64,000 bases of DNA from RBG-16-34-14 sp963727535. GTDB taxonomy: Bacteria > Bacteroidota > Ignavibacteria > Ignavibacteriales > Ignavibacteriaceae. The notes under the pieces are model-generated. The model ran no database searches. It worked only from the letters and a program-made list of their open reading frames with translations, and was not told where the DNA came from. This document shows, piece after piece, positions 1 to 9,631 of this stretch. Position 1 is the stretch's first letter; each line of letters begins with the position of its first letter. The stretch lies in NCBI GenBank assembly GCA_963727535.1, contig CAVSGR010000001.1, positions 868,001 to 932,000 on the forward strand, given 5' to 3'. The position numbers and the translations under genes were made by a program.

Positions 1-85
1 AAAGAATGTAACGTATACCACTTTTAAACAATTTATTTTTGATCTGTAACAAAAAAAATTAAATGACTCGAAAGGAGTTGAAAAA

Positions 86-507
86 ATGTTAACAAAAAAT
101 TGATTGCAGTTATTCTCGCAGGTCTTCTTATCTCATCAGGCATTATTATCAATGCCCACAGGAAAAATCTGTTGAACAAAGATGAAAAATGACCACAGAG
201 AAGAGGTGATGGATTACATGATAAATCACACAATGTTATGCAGAATTCATGAACAAAATGATGAATAATAAGGATGCCTGAATCCAATGATGGGTAAACT
301 GATGAACAACAATCATTCACGCTGGAATATGATGAATCGGAAATTGCCAAAAGCGAATACCGAAAGTTCATTTTGGAATCAAATGTGGCAAAACATCATA
401 ATCATAGTAAATGCTGAAATGATGCAGGGATGATGGGAAATGATGCACGGTGAGGAATGATGAATCATAATATGATGGGTCATATGATGAACGATTCAAC
501 TAAATAA
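86..507 (+). pseudogene. Broken Met/His-rich exported protein
   Basis: An AAAGGAG site at 71-77 precedes an ATG at 86, but that frame stops after five codons. One base out of frame, the DNA encodes a clear signal peptide (KKLIAVILAGLLISSGIII). Downstream, several frames contain Met-Met, His and Asn-rich stretches, and the end (457-507) reads MMNHNMMGHMMNDSTK then stop. Met/His-rich periplasmic proteins commonly bind copper or silver, and a CopB-like ATPase follows, so a metal-binding role is plausible. No single frame spans the gene and several indels are needed, so it is decayed or badly assembled. A long opposite-strand ORF here has no recognisable features and is treated as a shadow. Confidence 0.5.
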
Positions 508-565
508 TTCGCGGGAATTATGGATTTCGCCTTCTGGTAAAAAATAAGAGAATATTCATTCATTT

Positions 566-588
566 CCCCGTTTCTAAAAAGGACGGGG
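566..588 (+). other. Small GC-rich hairpin
   Basis: CCCCGTT at 566-572 can pair with GACGGGG at 582-588 (one G-T pair) around a nine-base loop. It lies between the broken Met/His-rich gene and the DUF302 gene. No T-run follows on the + strand, so it is not a good intrinsic terminator; it may be an mRNA-processing or attenuation hairpin. Confidence 0.3.
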
Positions 589-632
589 GATGAATTAATG
601 ATGAACGAGATTAATTTTGTAGGAGAATAACC

Positions 633-1016
633 ATGTCTTACTATTTTTCAAAAAAATCAGCTTTGGGGTTCGATGAAGCAATTAAAAAAGTAACTGAAGC
701 TTTAAAGAGTGAGGGTTTCGGTATCTTAACAGAAATTGATGTGCGGGAAATATTAAAGAAGAAACTGGATGTGGATTTTCGTCCTTACAGAATCCTTGGT
801 GCCTGCAATCCTCCCTTTGCCTACAAAGCGTTGCAAACAGAAGACAAAGTCGGTATCATGCTGCCATGCAATGTTATCGTCCAGGAAAAAGAAGATGGAG
901 TTGAAATCGCTGCAGTCGATCCGGTGGCGTCGATGCAAGCCATTGATAATCCCAAACTTGGTGAGATTGCCGACGAAATTCGGAAACGGTTGCATAGTGT
1001 GATTGATAGTTTATAA
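633..1016 (+). CDS. DUF302 family protein
   Basis: A 127-residue cytoplasmic protein. The core 'GFDEAIKKVTEALKSEGFG', then 'DFRPYRILGACNPPFAYKAL' and 'KVGIMLPCNVIVQE' are the landmarks of DUF302, which covers nearly the whole protein. DUF302 is a small alpha/beta domain of unknown biochemical role. The single Cys in ACNPP and that in LPCNV are typical positions. A TAGGAGA-like site just upstream supports the ATG. It lies 55 bases before the copper-type ATPase in the same direction, so the two are probably co-transcribed and share a metal or redox stress role (inference from context). Confidence 0.85.
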   Translation: MSYYFSKKSALGFDEAIKKVTEALKSEGFGILTEIDVREILKKKLDVDFRPYRILGACNPPFAYKALQTEDKVGIMLPCNVIVQEKEDGVEIAAVDPVASMQAIDNPKLGEIADEIRKRLHSVIDSL

Positions 1017-1071
1017 ATGACAATTGGCTGCGTGGTGTCAATAACACTTAGCAAAAAAATAGGAATGCCGA

Positions 1072-3200
1072 ATGAAAAACGAACATCAAGATCATAATCA
1101 TAGTTCACACAATATAGATCATGACAAACATTCAGAGCATGATCATACAAAACATAATGACCAAAGTTCTCATGAAAAGATGAATCAGAAAAAAGATGAG
1201 CATAGCGGGCATAGCCATTCGGAACATCACGGTCATATGATTAAAGATTTTAAGAAGAGATTTTGGATTTCACTCGTGATTACAATTCCAATCCTTCTTC
1301 TCTCTCCCCTGGTCCAGCAATTTCTGGGACTTAAAGAAACTTTGCGCTTCAATAGCGATATCTATGTTTTGTTTGCGCTTTCATCATTCACATTTTTCTA
1401 CGGCGGCTGGCCTTTCTTAAAAGGACTATTTCGATGAATTGAAAAAGAAGCAGCCGGGTATGATGACATTAATTGCACTTGCAATATCGGTTGCATATTT
1501 CTACAGCAGTGCTGTTGTGTTTGGTGTAAAAGGTGAAGTTTTCTTTTGGGAGCTTGCAACACTGATTGACATTATGCTTCTCGGTCACTGGATAGAAATG
1601 AAATCAGTTATGGGCGCTTCAAAGGCTCTTGAGGAACTTGCCAAACTCATGCCGGATGAGGCTCATAAAATTGATGATGACGGGAATGTTACTGACGTTC
1701 CGGTTTCCGAACTTAAGCACGAAGCTAAATTATTAATAAAACCGGGAGAAAAAATTCCAGCCGATGGAAAAATCTTTGAAGGGAAAAGTTCCATCAATGA
1801 AGCGATGATTACAGGCGAATCCAAACCTGTTTCCAAAAGTGAAGGTGATGCAGTAGTCGGCGGATCAATAAATGGCGAAGGCTCAATAAAAATTGAAGTT
1901 GAGAAAATTGGTGATGAAACTTTTCTTTCACAGGTTGTGAAAATGGTTAAGGAAGCACAGGAGAGTAAATCCAAAACTCAGAACTTTGCAAACAAAGCTG
2001 CTTTCTGGTTAACAATCGTTGCAATTTCTGCCGGTGCTATTACAATGTTTGTATGGCTTGTTATTCACAGGACAAAGTTTTAATTTCGCTTTATCCAGAA
2101 CTGTTACGGTAATGGTAATTACCTGTCCTCATGCTTTAGGTTTGGCAATTCCATTAGTCGTTGCTGTTTCAACTGCACTATCTGCAAAGCACGGTTTATT
2201 AATAAGAAACAGAAATGCATTTGAGCAGGCAAGAAACATCCAGGCAATAATTTTTGATAAGACAGGAACATTAACCAAAGGTGAATTCGGTGTAACAGAA
2301 ACAATTTCATTTGATGATAATTTTGATGAAAAAGAAATATTAAAATATGCAGCAGCGGTTGAATCAGAATCAGAACATCCGATTGCGCAGGGAATTGTAA
2401 AATCATCCCGAAGGGACAAGGAAGATAAATATCAGTTAAAAGATTTCAATTCAATTCCCGGCAAAGGTGCGGAAGGGAAAGTTGATCCCGCAAACGGGAC
2501 AAGTGCCAAAGATGTGAAAGTTGTTAGCCCCGGTTATCTTGAAGAGAATAAAATCGAATTACAAGAGAAAGATAAGATTGATAAATTATCTGCACAGGGT
2601 AAAACAGTTGTATTTGTTCTTATTGATAATAAGCTGACCGGCGCAATAGCATTAGGCGATATTATCCGCGAAGAATCCAAAGACGCAATAAAACAGCTTA
2701 AAGAGTTAGGGATAAAAACGATGATGCTTACCGGAGATAACAAACAGGTCGCAAAATGGGTTGCCGATGAGCTCGGATTAGATGATTATTTTGCCGAAGT
2801 ACTTCCCGGTAAAAAAGCAGAAAAAATAAAAGAAGTTCAGAGCCGCGGATTGATAGTTGCAATGACAGGCGATGGAGTAAATGACGCTCCTGCTTTAGCA
2901 CAAGCGGATATTGGAATTGCGATAGGTACAGGAACTGATGTTGCGGTTGAAACTGCAGACATAATCCTTGTTAAAAGTAATCCGAAAGATGTAGTTTCGT
3001 TAATAAAATTTTCAAAAGCAACTTACAGTAAAATGATTCAGAATTTAATTTGGGCTACAGGATATAATGTAATAGCTATTCCACTTGCGGCGGGAGTTTT
3101 ATATTCAGCAGGAGTTATTTTAAGTCCCGCTGTTGGAGCAGTGTTAATGTCTTTAAGTACGATTATAGTTGCAATAAATGCAAAGCTGCTGAAAGTATAA
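1072..3200 (+). CDS. copB: CopB-like P1B-3 copper/silver ATPase, two frameshifts
   Basis: A heavy-metal P-type ATPase of about 708 residues once two single-base disruptions are corrected, near 1433 (after WPFLKGLF) and near 2065 (before TGQSFNFALSR). The first 60 residues are very His-rich and there is no HMA domain. The transmembrane metal-site motif is CPHALGLAIPLV; CPH rather than CPC is the mark of the P1B-3 (CopB) class. Also visible are the actuator motif TGES, the phosphorylation site DKTGTLTKG, the SEHPIAQG nucleotide-binding motif, GDGVNDAPALAQAD, and MSLSTIIVAINA in the last helix. CopB pumps export Cu or Ag from the cytoplasm. As the sequence stands it would be translated as three pieces; assembly error and recent inactivation are both possible. 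Confidence 0.85.
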
Positions 3201-3385
3201 CTCTATCCTTATTTTAGCTAAATGAAAGATAATTTCTTAAAGAGCGGCATACCTGGAAGATGCTATGAAAATACTTGTTAGGTTAGGATTATTGGCTTGG
3301 TTGCTTCCTTTTGTGTTGTGAAATTTAATAATTCGAATAAAAAAGATTGCTGTAAATAAATTAAAAATAATTAAAGGAAATTTAT

Positions 3386-3929
3386 ATGAAAATCTTATTA
3401 GGCATATTGCTGACATTAGTAATTCTTGATCGTAGGTTCAATAATTTTTATTTACAGCGGTTTGTACAATGTTAGCGCAATAAATAAAGAAACCGGAATA
3501 ACAAGATGGGTGTTAAACACTACGAGTGATAACTCGGTTGAACATTACTCAAAAGATGTTTCCGTTCCTGATTTAACCAGTCCTTCAATGATAAAAGAAG
3601 GTTTTGAACATTACGATGAAATGTGTGTAAGTTGTCATGGAGCACCGGGAAAAGAAGAATCGGAGTTATCAAAAGGATTAAATCCCCACCCTCCATATTT
3701 AGTAAGAAGTGCAAAGTATATGGATCCTAAAGAATTATTTTGGGTTACAAAAAACGGAATAAAGATGACAGGAATGCCGGCATGGGGTACAACCCATTCC
3801 GATGAAAAGATATGGGCAATGGTGGCATTTATGAAAAAGCTACCCGATATAAGTGCCGAAGAATACAAGAAAATGAAAAGCGAATCAGAGCCAATGGAAG
3901 AAGACACAAACATCAGGTATAAAAAATGA
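3386..3929 (+). CDS. Membrane-anchored monohaem cytochrome c, one frameshift
   Basis: A TAAAGGAAA site (3372-3380) precedes an ATG at 3386 that opens a hydrophobic anchor (MKILLGILLTLVIL). An extra base near 3428 shifts the frame; corrected, the anchor continues IVGSIIFIYSGLYNVSA and the protein is about 180 residues. The periplasmic domain has one haem site, CVSCH, and a likely Met ligand in 'GMPAWG', as in class I/cbb3-III type cytochromes c. The C-terminal tail is charged. Before it, 3201-3385 holds only an 18-codon reading frame (3265-3321) with a signal-like start, perhaps another remnant. It sits in the copper island, and the redox partner is unknown. Confidence 0.8.
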
Positions 3930-4022
3930 AAATAATATAAAAGTAACTGGATTTTCTCCACAAGAGAACAAAAGTTTGGTTAACTTTGTCTAACATTTTA
4001 GAAAAATTAAAGGGAGAAGAAA

Positions 4023-4271
4023 ATGTTTCATAATTTTTTCTTTAACGGAATGTGGTTCGGCTGGATTTTCTGGGTTGGTATTATTGCATTAGTTATATGG
4101 CTGCTTGTTAACCAGGGCAACAGGAACAGGGAATATTATCAGCATCAAAATCAGTTTCCACAGCCTCCTAATCCACAGCAGGAGTCTCCATTGGATATAA
4201 TAAAAATGAGATATGCAAAGGGAGAAATAACCAAAGAACAATTCGAACAGATGAAAAAAGATTTGGGTTAA
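4023..4271 (+). CDS. SHOCT domain membrane protein
   Basis: An 82-residue protein. One transmembrane helix (about residues 10-30, rich in W, F and I) is followed by an Asn/Gln/Pro-rich linker. It ends in a SHOCT motif, 'PLDIIKMRYAKGEITKEQF', the short helical C-terminal domain with the 'RYA.GEIt.eEf..mk..L' pattern. AAAGGGAGAAG just upstream is a good ribosome site. SHOCT domains are thought to mediate oligomerisation or partner binding. The N-terminal 'FFFNGMWFGWIFWVG' resembles small proteins often encoded near copper-handling genes, which fits the surroundings. Confidence 0.8.
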   Translation: MFHNFFFNGMWFGWIFWVGIIALVIWLLVNQGNRNREYYQHQNQFPQPPNPQQESPLDIIKMRYAKGEITKEQFEQMKKDLG

Positions 4272-4298
4272 ATAATTGCTTCAGTTTACTCCACTTAA

Positions 4299-4607
4299 TT
4301 ATTTATTCTGATTTTTCGCCATCGATTTTTCATATTTGCCTTTTATTTCAAGAATCCAATTGTAAATCTCATTTTTTTGTTCACTGCTTATTTTAGCTTT
4401 CTTTTTCATAGGAACAAGAATCGAATCCCACTCTGCTTTAGCATATTGATTCGGATTGTATAACTGATGGCAGGAGTTACATTTAGAAACAAATAATTCC
4501 CTGCCTCCTGGAAATTTGGTTTGTTCTTTCATATTAACCAAATATCCCCCGCTACAAGCAGCAATTAGACAGAGAATACATACTAACAAAAGGAAAATTA
4601 TTTTCAC
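4299..4607 (-). CDS. Monohaem c-type cytochrome lipoprotein
   Basis: A 102-residue protein with a lipoprotein signal peptide (lipobox IAAC, Cys18) and one haem-binding site CNSCH. 'LFVSKCNSCHQLYNPNQY' and 'EWDSILVPMKKKAKIS' match small diheme/monoheme-type cytochrome domains where an Asp-Trp region and Met residues lie downstream. The start is a GTG whose last-listed base is shared with the preceding gene's TAG stop (TAGTG), so translation is probably coupled. It would be a membrane-tethered periplasmic electron carrier. It is convergent with the SHOCT gene, 27 bases away, with no clear terminator between them. Confidence 0.8.
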   Translation of the reverse strand: MKIIFLLLVCILCLIAACSGGYLVNMKEQTKFPGGRELFVSKCNSCHQLYNPNQYAKAEWDSILVPMKKKAKISSEQKNEIYNWILEIKGKYEKSMAKNQNK

Positions 4608-5392
4608 TATAGTTCTATTCCAAGTATCGTTCTGAACTCAAATTTTTCGTGATGCAGGAGATCTAAATTGTTTCCTGTTGAAGGGCTCCCAGCTACCTGT
4701 GCAAGAAAATTAAAGGTTATATAAAAACTTTCTGTCTGTAAATTAACCGTTGGTCCCAGGAATGATGCCTCACTTTCCTCTTCTTCATAAATTCCTTCAT
4801 ATCCTCTATGATTTCTAAGTTCAAGACCAATGGAAAAATTTGGATTAACATCGTACATAATACCGCCCGTTACTTCAAAAGCGGATTCATTAACTCCCTC
4901 AATTACTTCACTTTCTATTTCGGAACTGACATTAAGAACACCAACAAAATTATCAAACCTTTTTGAAAATATGGCTTTGGATTCATATTCTATTTCATCA
5001 CCTCCGTAAGCAAACTCAAAATATAATGCAGGGTCAACAAAAATTTCATTCGGATTTGTCAGCCTGTATCTCAATTCAAGAGAAGTTGATGAAAAACCAA
5101 AGGATTTTGAATCAAATAAATTATCCTCCGAAGTAATCTGGTCAAAGTTAAAATATAAGGAAGCAGAGAGTCTGTCGGTTACACCATATTCAAATTCAAA
5201 ACGCGGTTGGAAACGATAAAAAAAACCCTCATCTTTACCAATCCTTCCCGTATTCCAAAGTTCGAATTCAAACGCTCCTTTAGGCAAAGTATATGCAAGA
5301 TATGATCTTCCAAAATATCTTCTGTCGGCAAAAGTATCATTAAAGAGTACTATAATTAGAAGAAAAACTAAAAAGTAAACCGATCTTTTCAT
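4607..5392 (-). CDS. Outer-membrane beta-barrel protein of unknown role
   Basis: A 261-residue protein with a signal peptide (residues 1-22, cleaved near TFA|DRR). The rest is alternating amphipathic strands rich in aromatic residues, for example 'FEFELWNTGRIGKDEGFFYR', 'FEFEYGVTDRLSASLYFNFD' and 'LELRYRLTNP', and ends in an aliphatic C-terminal 'LGIEL'. This is the pattern of an outer-membrane barrel of the copper/energy-metabolism-associated 'transporter-like' kind, but I cannot name a precise family. It is the first gene of a two-gene unit with the cytochrome lipoprotein, sharing one base with it. The 260 bases upstream (5393-5655) show nothing recognisable beyond AT-rich DNA. Confidence 0.65.
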   Translation of the reverse strand: MKRSVYFLVFLLIIVLFNDTFADRRYFGRSYLAYTLPKGAFEFELWNTGRIGKDEGFFYRFQPRFEFEYGVTDRLSASLYFNFDQITSEDNLFDSKSFGFSSTSLELRYRLTNPNEIFVDPALYFEFAYGGDEIEYESKAIFSKRFDNFVGVLNVSSEIESEVIEGVNESAFEVTGGIMYDVNPNFSIGLELRNHRGYEGIYEEEESEASFLGPTVNLQTESFYITFNFLAQVAGSPSTGNNLDLLHHEKFEFRTILGIEL

Positions 5393-5655
5393 TTGGCAAT
5401 AATCCTTTATTTATCAGAAAATTTTAAGTTTTTATTATTATTTAGATTAAATCTAAATAAATATAACAAACAAAGCAAGCCTGATTAATAAAGAATCTTT
5501 AACACCATTTTGTATTTTGCTAATCTTTGTGACTGACATCCACGGTCAATCCAATTATAGTTCAGAGATATAAATCGCAAAAAGTACGATTAGATGTCTC
5601 TGATTTTTTTTATTTTACCGTAATCAAATTTGGAGTTAACTGCCAAAGTTAAAAC

Positions 5656-5778
5656 ATGGGAAATAAAAACTACCTCACCCGCAAATGTGAACGGCTCGAT
5701 AATGAAATAGACCAGCTTGTTTACAAGCTTTATGGATTGACAGCAGAAGAAATAAAAATAGTTGAGGAAACTATATGA
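5656..5778 (+). pseudogene. C-terminal remnant of a type II/IIG-like DNA methyltransferase
   Basis: A 40-codon frame starts at ATG 5656. Its end reads 'LDNEIDQLVYKLYGLTAEE' followed by 'IKIVEETI' and stop. The 'ID.LVYkLYgLteeEi.iVe' tail is the characteristic C-terminus of many Eco57I/TaqI-type and other N6-adenine methylases or restriction-modification subunits (family knowledge). Nothing upstream encodes the rest of such an enzyme, so this is an orphan tail left after a deletion or rearrangement. Its stop overlaps the DoxX start (ATGA). It could still be translated, but its only clear meaning is as a scar. Confidence 0.6.
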
Positions 5779-6212
5779 AAATTAAAAATACTTTAGCAAC
5801 AAATAATCTCTCTTCTATAATATTGATTCGACTGCTGGTGGGTTCTGTTTTTCTTTCAGAAGGGATTCAGAAATTTCTTTACCCGGCTGCATTAGGAATT
5901 GGCAGGTTCATTAAAATCGGCATACCTTCACCGGAATTCTTTGCGCCTTTTGTAGGAATCGTGGAAATAGTTTTCGGGCTTTTGATAATTATTGGTTTGT
6001 TTACAAGAATCGCAGCTATACCTTTAATAATAAATATCAGTGTTGCAATTATCTCCACTAAAATACCAATACTCATAAATGTAGGGTTTTGGAAAATGGC
6101 TCATGAGGCAAGAACAGATTTTTCGATGCTTTTAGGATTGATTTTCCTGTTGATTGTTGGCGCCGGTAAAATTTCTTTAGATTCATATCTTTCAAAAAAC
6201 AGCATTACATAA
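5775..6212 (+). CDS. DoxX family membrane protein
   Basis: A 145-residue protein with four predicted transmembrane helices. The DoxX landmarks are present: 'LIRLLVGSVFLSEGIQKFL' in helix 1, 'GIPSPEFFAPFVGIVEIVFG' leading into helix 2, and 'ARTDFSMLLGLIFLLIVGAG' in the last helix. DoxX-like proteins are small inner-membrane proteins linked to thiol or quinone redox systems in some bacteria; the substrate here is unknown. The start overlaps the methyltransferase remnant's stop by ATGA, so this gene may now be expressed from that remnant's leader. The ATG is the natural start because the signal-like first helix follows at once. Confidence 0.8.
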   Translation: MKIKNTLATNNLSSIILIRLLVGSVFLSEGIQKFLYPAALGIGRFIKIGIPSPEFFAPFVGIVEIVFGLLIIIGLFTRIAAIPLIINISVAIISTKIPILINVGFWKMAHEARTDFSMLLGLIFLLIVGAGKISLDSYLSKNSIT

Positions 6213-6322
6213 TCAACAGAATTTTCCTGTGGCACTGTACCATCTTTTACAAAATCTCTCTCCAGGATTTCGATGTTTGATAAATTTTCTCTTGTAATCT
6301 TTTGTTTCAAATGACTTATCAT
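6194..6322 (-). pseudogene. Fragment of a class I SAM-dependent methyltransferase
   Basis: On the minus strand, the first ~43 codons from 6322 read 'MISHLKQKITRENLSNIEIL' then 'ERDFVKDGTVPQENSVDYVMLF'. The pattern 'N(i/v)E(i/v)...DF..DG..P..SVDyVmLF' corresponds to motif II to motif IV of Rossmann-fold methyltransferases of the UbiE/Methyltransf_25 kind. The SAM-binding motif I should lie upstream but is absent, and downstream the frame runs into the antisense of doxX. It is therefore an internal fragment only about 130 bases long, overlapping the doxX end. Together with the tail at 5656 it marks a rearranged locus. Confidence 0.5.
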
Positions 6323-6357
6323 TTCTGATTCAATTTAAAATTCTCTTAACAAAATTT

Positions 6358-9055
6358 TTACTTCAGCAATATCATTTTTTTTGTTTGCATAAAATTGCCT
6401 GCACGCAGTACGTAAAAATATATCCCGCTTGAGAGTTCACTGCTTCCAAAAGGTATTTCGTAAAAGCCCGGCTTCTGTTCCTGGTTTATCAGAGTCCTCA
6501 CTTCCCTGCCGAGTAAATCATATATTTTTAAAGAAACATTAACAGTTTTAGGTATTTCATATTTTATCGTGGTCGTGGGATTGAACGGATTAGGATAATT
6601 ATTATATAAAGCAAACTTAGAAGGAGATTGTTCATTTGACTCTACTGAAACAAGTGCATTGGTTAAGTCCATAATTGGTCTCAGTCTCATATTAAAAGTT
6701 TTAAGCTTGACCCAACCTATACCATCATTAAGATCTCTTTAATGTTCCGCGAATCAACATTTCCGTCATCAATCAAAATTCCAGTTTCGGAACCAGCTGT
6801 AAAATATACAACAATGTAATAGTCAGTGCCTGCTATAAGGTTTGCATCGTTTCCATTTAAATCTACATAATTCCAACTAAATAAAGTAAACTCTGAAGCG
6901 TCACGATTTACTGTATTACCTAGCTTTGTCTCCTGGCAAGCCGTTGTTTCCAGACCATATTTCAAAAGAAATAGGACCGGTAATTCCATTAGAAATATAT
7001 ATATGCAACAACGCACCGGTAACCTGTCCTGAAAAATCAGGAGTGAACTTTACAGCAAACTTTTGACCTGGGCTGACCTTTATATCAGTATAGTGCACCG
7101 TATTCCATTGGTCATATACATAGCTTTTAAAATTTTTAGGTAAAGCAGGATTAATTAAATCTACCATAGCATCCAAAGATATTTAACTTGCCGTATCCCC
7201 ACACAGAACTTGGAACTGCCCCAGTAAATCCATCGGTCACAGCATTGTTAGTTAAATAAGATTTCACCTCGCTGTAAGTCAGGTCATATTTTTGCTGAAG
7301 TAAAAGTGCAACAGAACCCGTAGCAACAGGAGAAGCCATACTCGTACCTTGTTCAATAATATATTTCCCATCACCAATCAGAGATGTACGGAGTCAGGGG
7401 ATGAATCTCCCGACCTTACAGAAATAACTCCTTGCTCCGGGTGCAGTAATATCCGGTTTTTGTATCCCATCTCTTCTGGGACCAATACTACTGAAAGATG
7501 AGATATCATCTGAACGATCATTTGAACCGTAATAGTAAGCTCCTCCATCAGAACCTTCCCATCTCCACCTTGTTACAAACGAACCGACCGTTATTGCATC
7601 ATTAGCTGTAGCCGGCTCATCCAACGTATATTCTGAATTTCCGCCCGATCCAAAGCTACTGACATAGTTTTTATCATACAGCCACCCATGATAAATCATT
7701 GATTCGGAAGAATTATTTGTTACAGATAATTTCCAGTTTCCTGCTGCAGGAGTTTTTGTGGAGATATTATCATTCACATAAAAATATACATCCCTGTCTC
7801 CGGTGTAATCGGTGTTTCCTAACTCAATAAACCCATCATCGGTACTTAAAGATGAATTTGTTGTAAACGAATTTGGAGTTGTTACTACAGTAGTCACAGC
7901 TCCGGCTTTATCAAACCAGAGATCAAATGCAAAATCATCATTTCCGAACCGGTACGGGGACTATAAGAATCGACATAAAAGTTAAAATCTTTTGTGGAAC
8001 CTTTTGCAAGAGAACCTGTTATATGAATACTGTCTTCACCATTATTCCCTGCAGAGGCAACTACAATTCTCCCGGATGAAGAAGAAACAAAATTATCAAC
8101 TGCTTGTTCTTCAGTACTTGTTCCGTCGTGCGGGCCCGGAGTTTCCTCCAAGGCTAAAATTAACTACTATTGGTTCATTCAATTGGTTAGCTACATCTTT
8201 TGCATAAGATAAAGCATCAATAATATGATTTTCCATAAAAGAACCATTTCCTGCTTTAACAATTAAGCAGATCTGCTTCGGGTGCGATGCCTGCAAATTT
8301 TCTATCTGATCTTGTTGCACCATTTCCTGCGGCTGTTCCGGCAACGTGTGAACCATGCCCAAATGTATCCTGCTTCTCTAACAAAATTTGCAGGTGCTCC
8401 ATCAATCTCATTATTAATATCTGCTTTTGAATATTCGACACCATAATTCAAACCTGAGAAATTTATCCCGTCCCTATCCTGCGGTGTTTTTTCACTGCCG
8501 GTTTTTATCAATGTTTGGTCCCAGATATAAACTATCCTGCTTTTAGTTGGATCATCTGGATCCCTGAAATCAAAATGTTTCCAATCTATTCCTGTATCAA
8601 TAATACAAACTAAAACTCCCTGTCCTTTATATTCTGTGCTATTGACAAAGCCGGAATTTAAGGCTTTAGCCCCGATCGTTGCACCGGCAACATCATTTGC
8701 GGGATAATTTAGTTGTGAGGCTAAAATATATTCGGCATCTTTTTGTCTTGCCAGATTTAATAGCTCGTCAGGATGAATTCTAACAGTTGCATATTCACCA
8801 AACGATGAATTAACATCAAATCCATTCGACTTCAATAAAGAAGCATCACCTGTTTTAACAATAACTTCAATAATGCCATCTTTAATTTCAACAGAACCAA
8901 CTTTTGATAAGGATAAAGATTTCGAAATTGAATAATTATTATGTTATTAATGGTATAAGTCTAGGATCAATTTTTTTTAGTAAATCAGAATCCGCATTCT
9001 GAGCAAACAGAGTAACCGATAAAAAAATGCTAAAAGATAAGACTATCCTTTTCAT
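6358..9055 (-). pseudogene. T9SS-secreted subtilisin-like (S8) serine protease, many frameshifts
   Basis: Begins at 9055 with a signal peptide (MKRIVLSFSIFLSVTLFAQ) and would give about 900 residues. It is broken into roughly nine frames. The S8 triad can still be read: Asp in 'CIIDTGIDWKHFD' (~8600), His in 'DTFGHGSHVAGTAAG' (~8370), Ser in 'GTSMASPVATGSVALL' (~7330). The oxyanion-hole Asn region 'IVVASAGNNG' lies near 8060. A beta-sandwich region follows, then a T9SS type A sorting domain at the C-terminus ('NYPNPFNPTTTIKYEIPK', ending KKMILLK at 6358). Each domain is intact in sequence but shifted in frame. So many small indels argue for decay or a locally poor assembly. The small lipoprotein at 9120 lies just upstream in the same direction. 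Confidence 0.8.
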
Positions 9056-9119
9056 TAAGACTCCATTAAAAACTACAATTATTTATGGCAAGACCTCCAA
9101 ATGTTGAGCCATTTAAAAT

Positions 9120-9458
9120 CTAATTATTAAGCGGTTGTTGTTTCCGTGGAGATTGAAGAAATATAATAAAATCTTTTCCGGAAAGTTTAAGAATTGATGT
9201 AGATGTTCCTCTGCCGGTAAATATATCATCACTTACAGAATTTATTTCAACACCTGTAGATTCAATATCCTCCTTTAGCTGGTCATCAATTTCTTTATCG
9301 CAGACACCAATAAATTCAATTTTATCATCAGATTTATTTTCTCCATTTTCTGATATTTTCTGTAATATTGCTGCATCGAGTTTATCCAATGACATCTTTT
9401 CCGTATGCGAACATCCAAAGAGAAAAATAGAAAACAAAATTGGTATGAATAGTTTCAT
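9120..9458 (-). CDS. Small lipoprotein, possibly protease-propeptide-like
   Basis: A 112-residue protein with a lipoprotein signal (FLFGC, Cys16). The mature part runs 'IEFIGVCDKEIDDQLKEDI', 'ESTGVEINSVSDDIFTGRG', then 'SILKLSGKDFIIFLQSPR'. This order (strand, helix, 'TGV.i.sv..dIf...', short helix 'ilKLS', strand) resembles the inhibitor-I9/propeptide fold that precedes subtilases. It lies 64 bases upstream of the subtilisin-like gene on the same strand, so the two were probably an operon. A stand-alone, membrane-tethered inhibitor or chaperone of the protease is my inference; no sequence family is certain. Unlike its neighbour, this gene has no frame disruption. Confidence 0.6.
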   Translation of the reverse strand: MKLFIPILFSIFLFGCSHTEKMSLDKLDAAILQKISENGENKSDDKIEFIGVCDKEIDDQLKEDIESTGVEINSVSDDIFTGRGTSTSILKLSGKDFIIFLQSPRKQQPLNN

Positions 9459-9631
9459 AATACCCGTTTAATATTGATGAAAATGAAAATAAATATGTAA
9501 TTGTTCAATATTAAAATTAAATAAAAAGATTTTGTAATGATAATGAGATTATGAATGATATGCAGAATAATTGTGAATACAGTGTACAAAGATAATTATT
9601 CAGTCTATATATCTTGTTATGCGCCAGAGTG

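Noticed and set aside
33..371. Long minus-strand reading frame over the start of the window
   Set aside because: No ribosome site or recognisable motif, and it runs antisense to the Met/His-rich remnant, whose signal peptide and C-terminal motif on + explain the sequence better.
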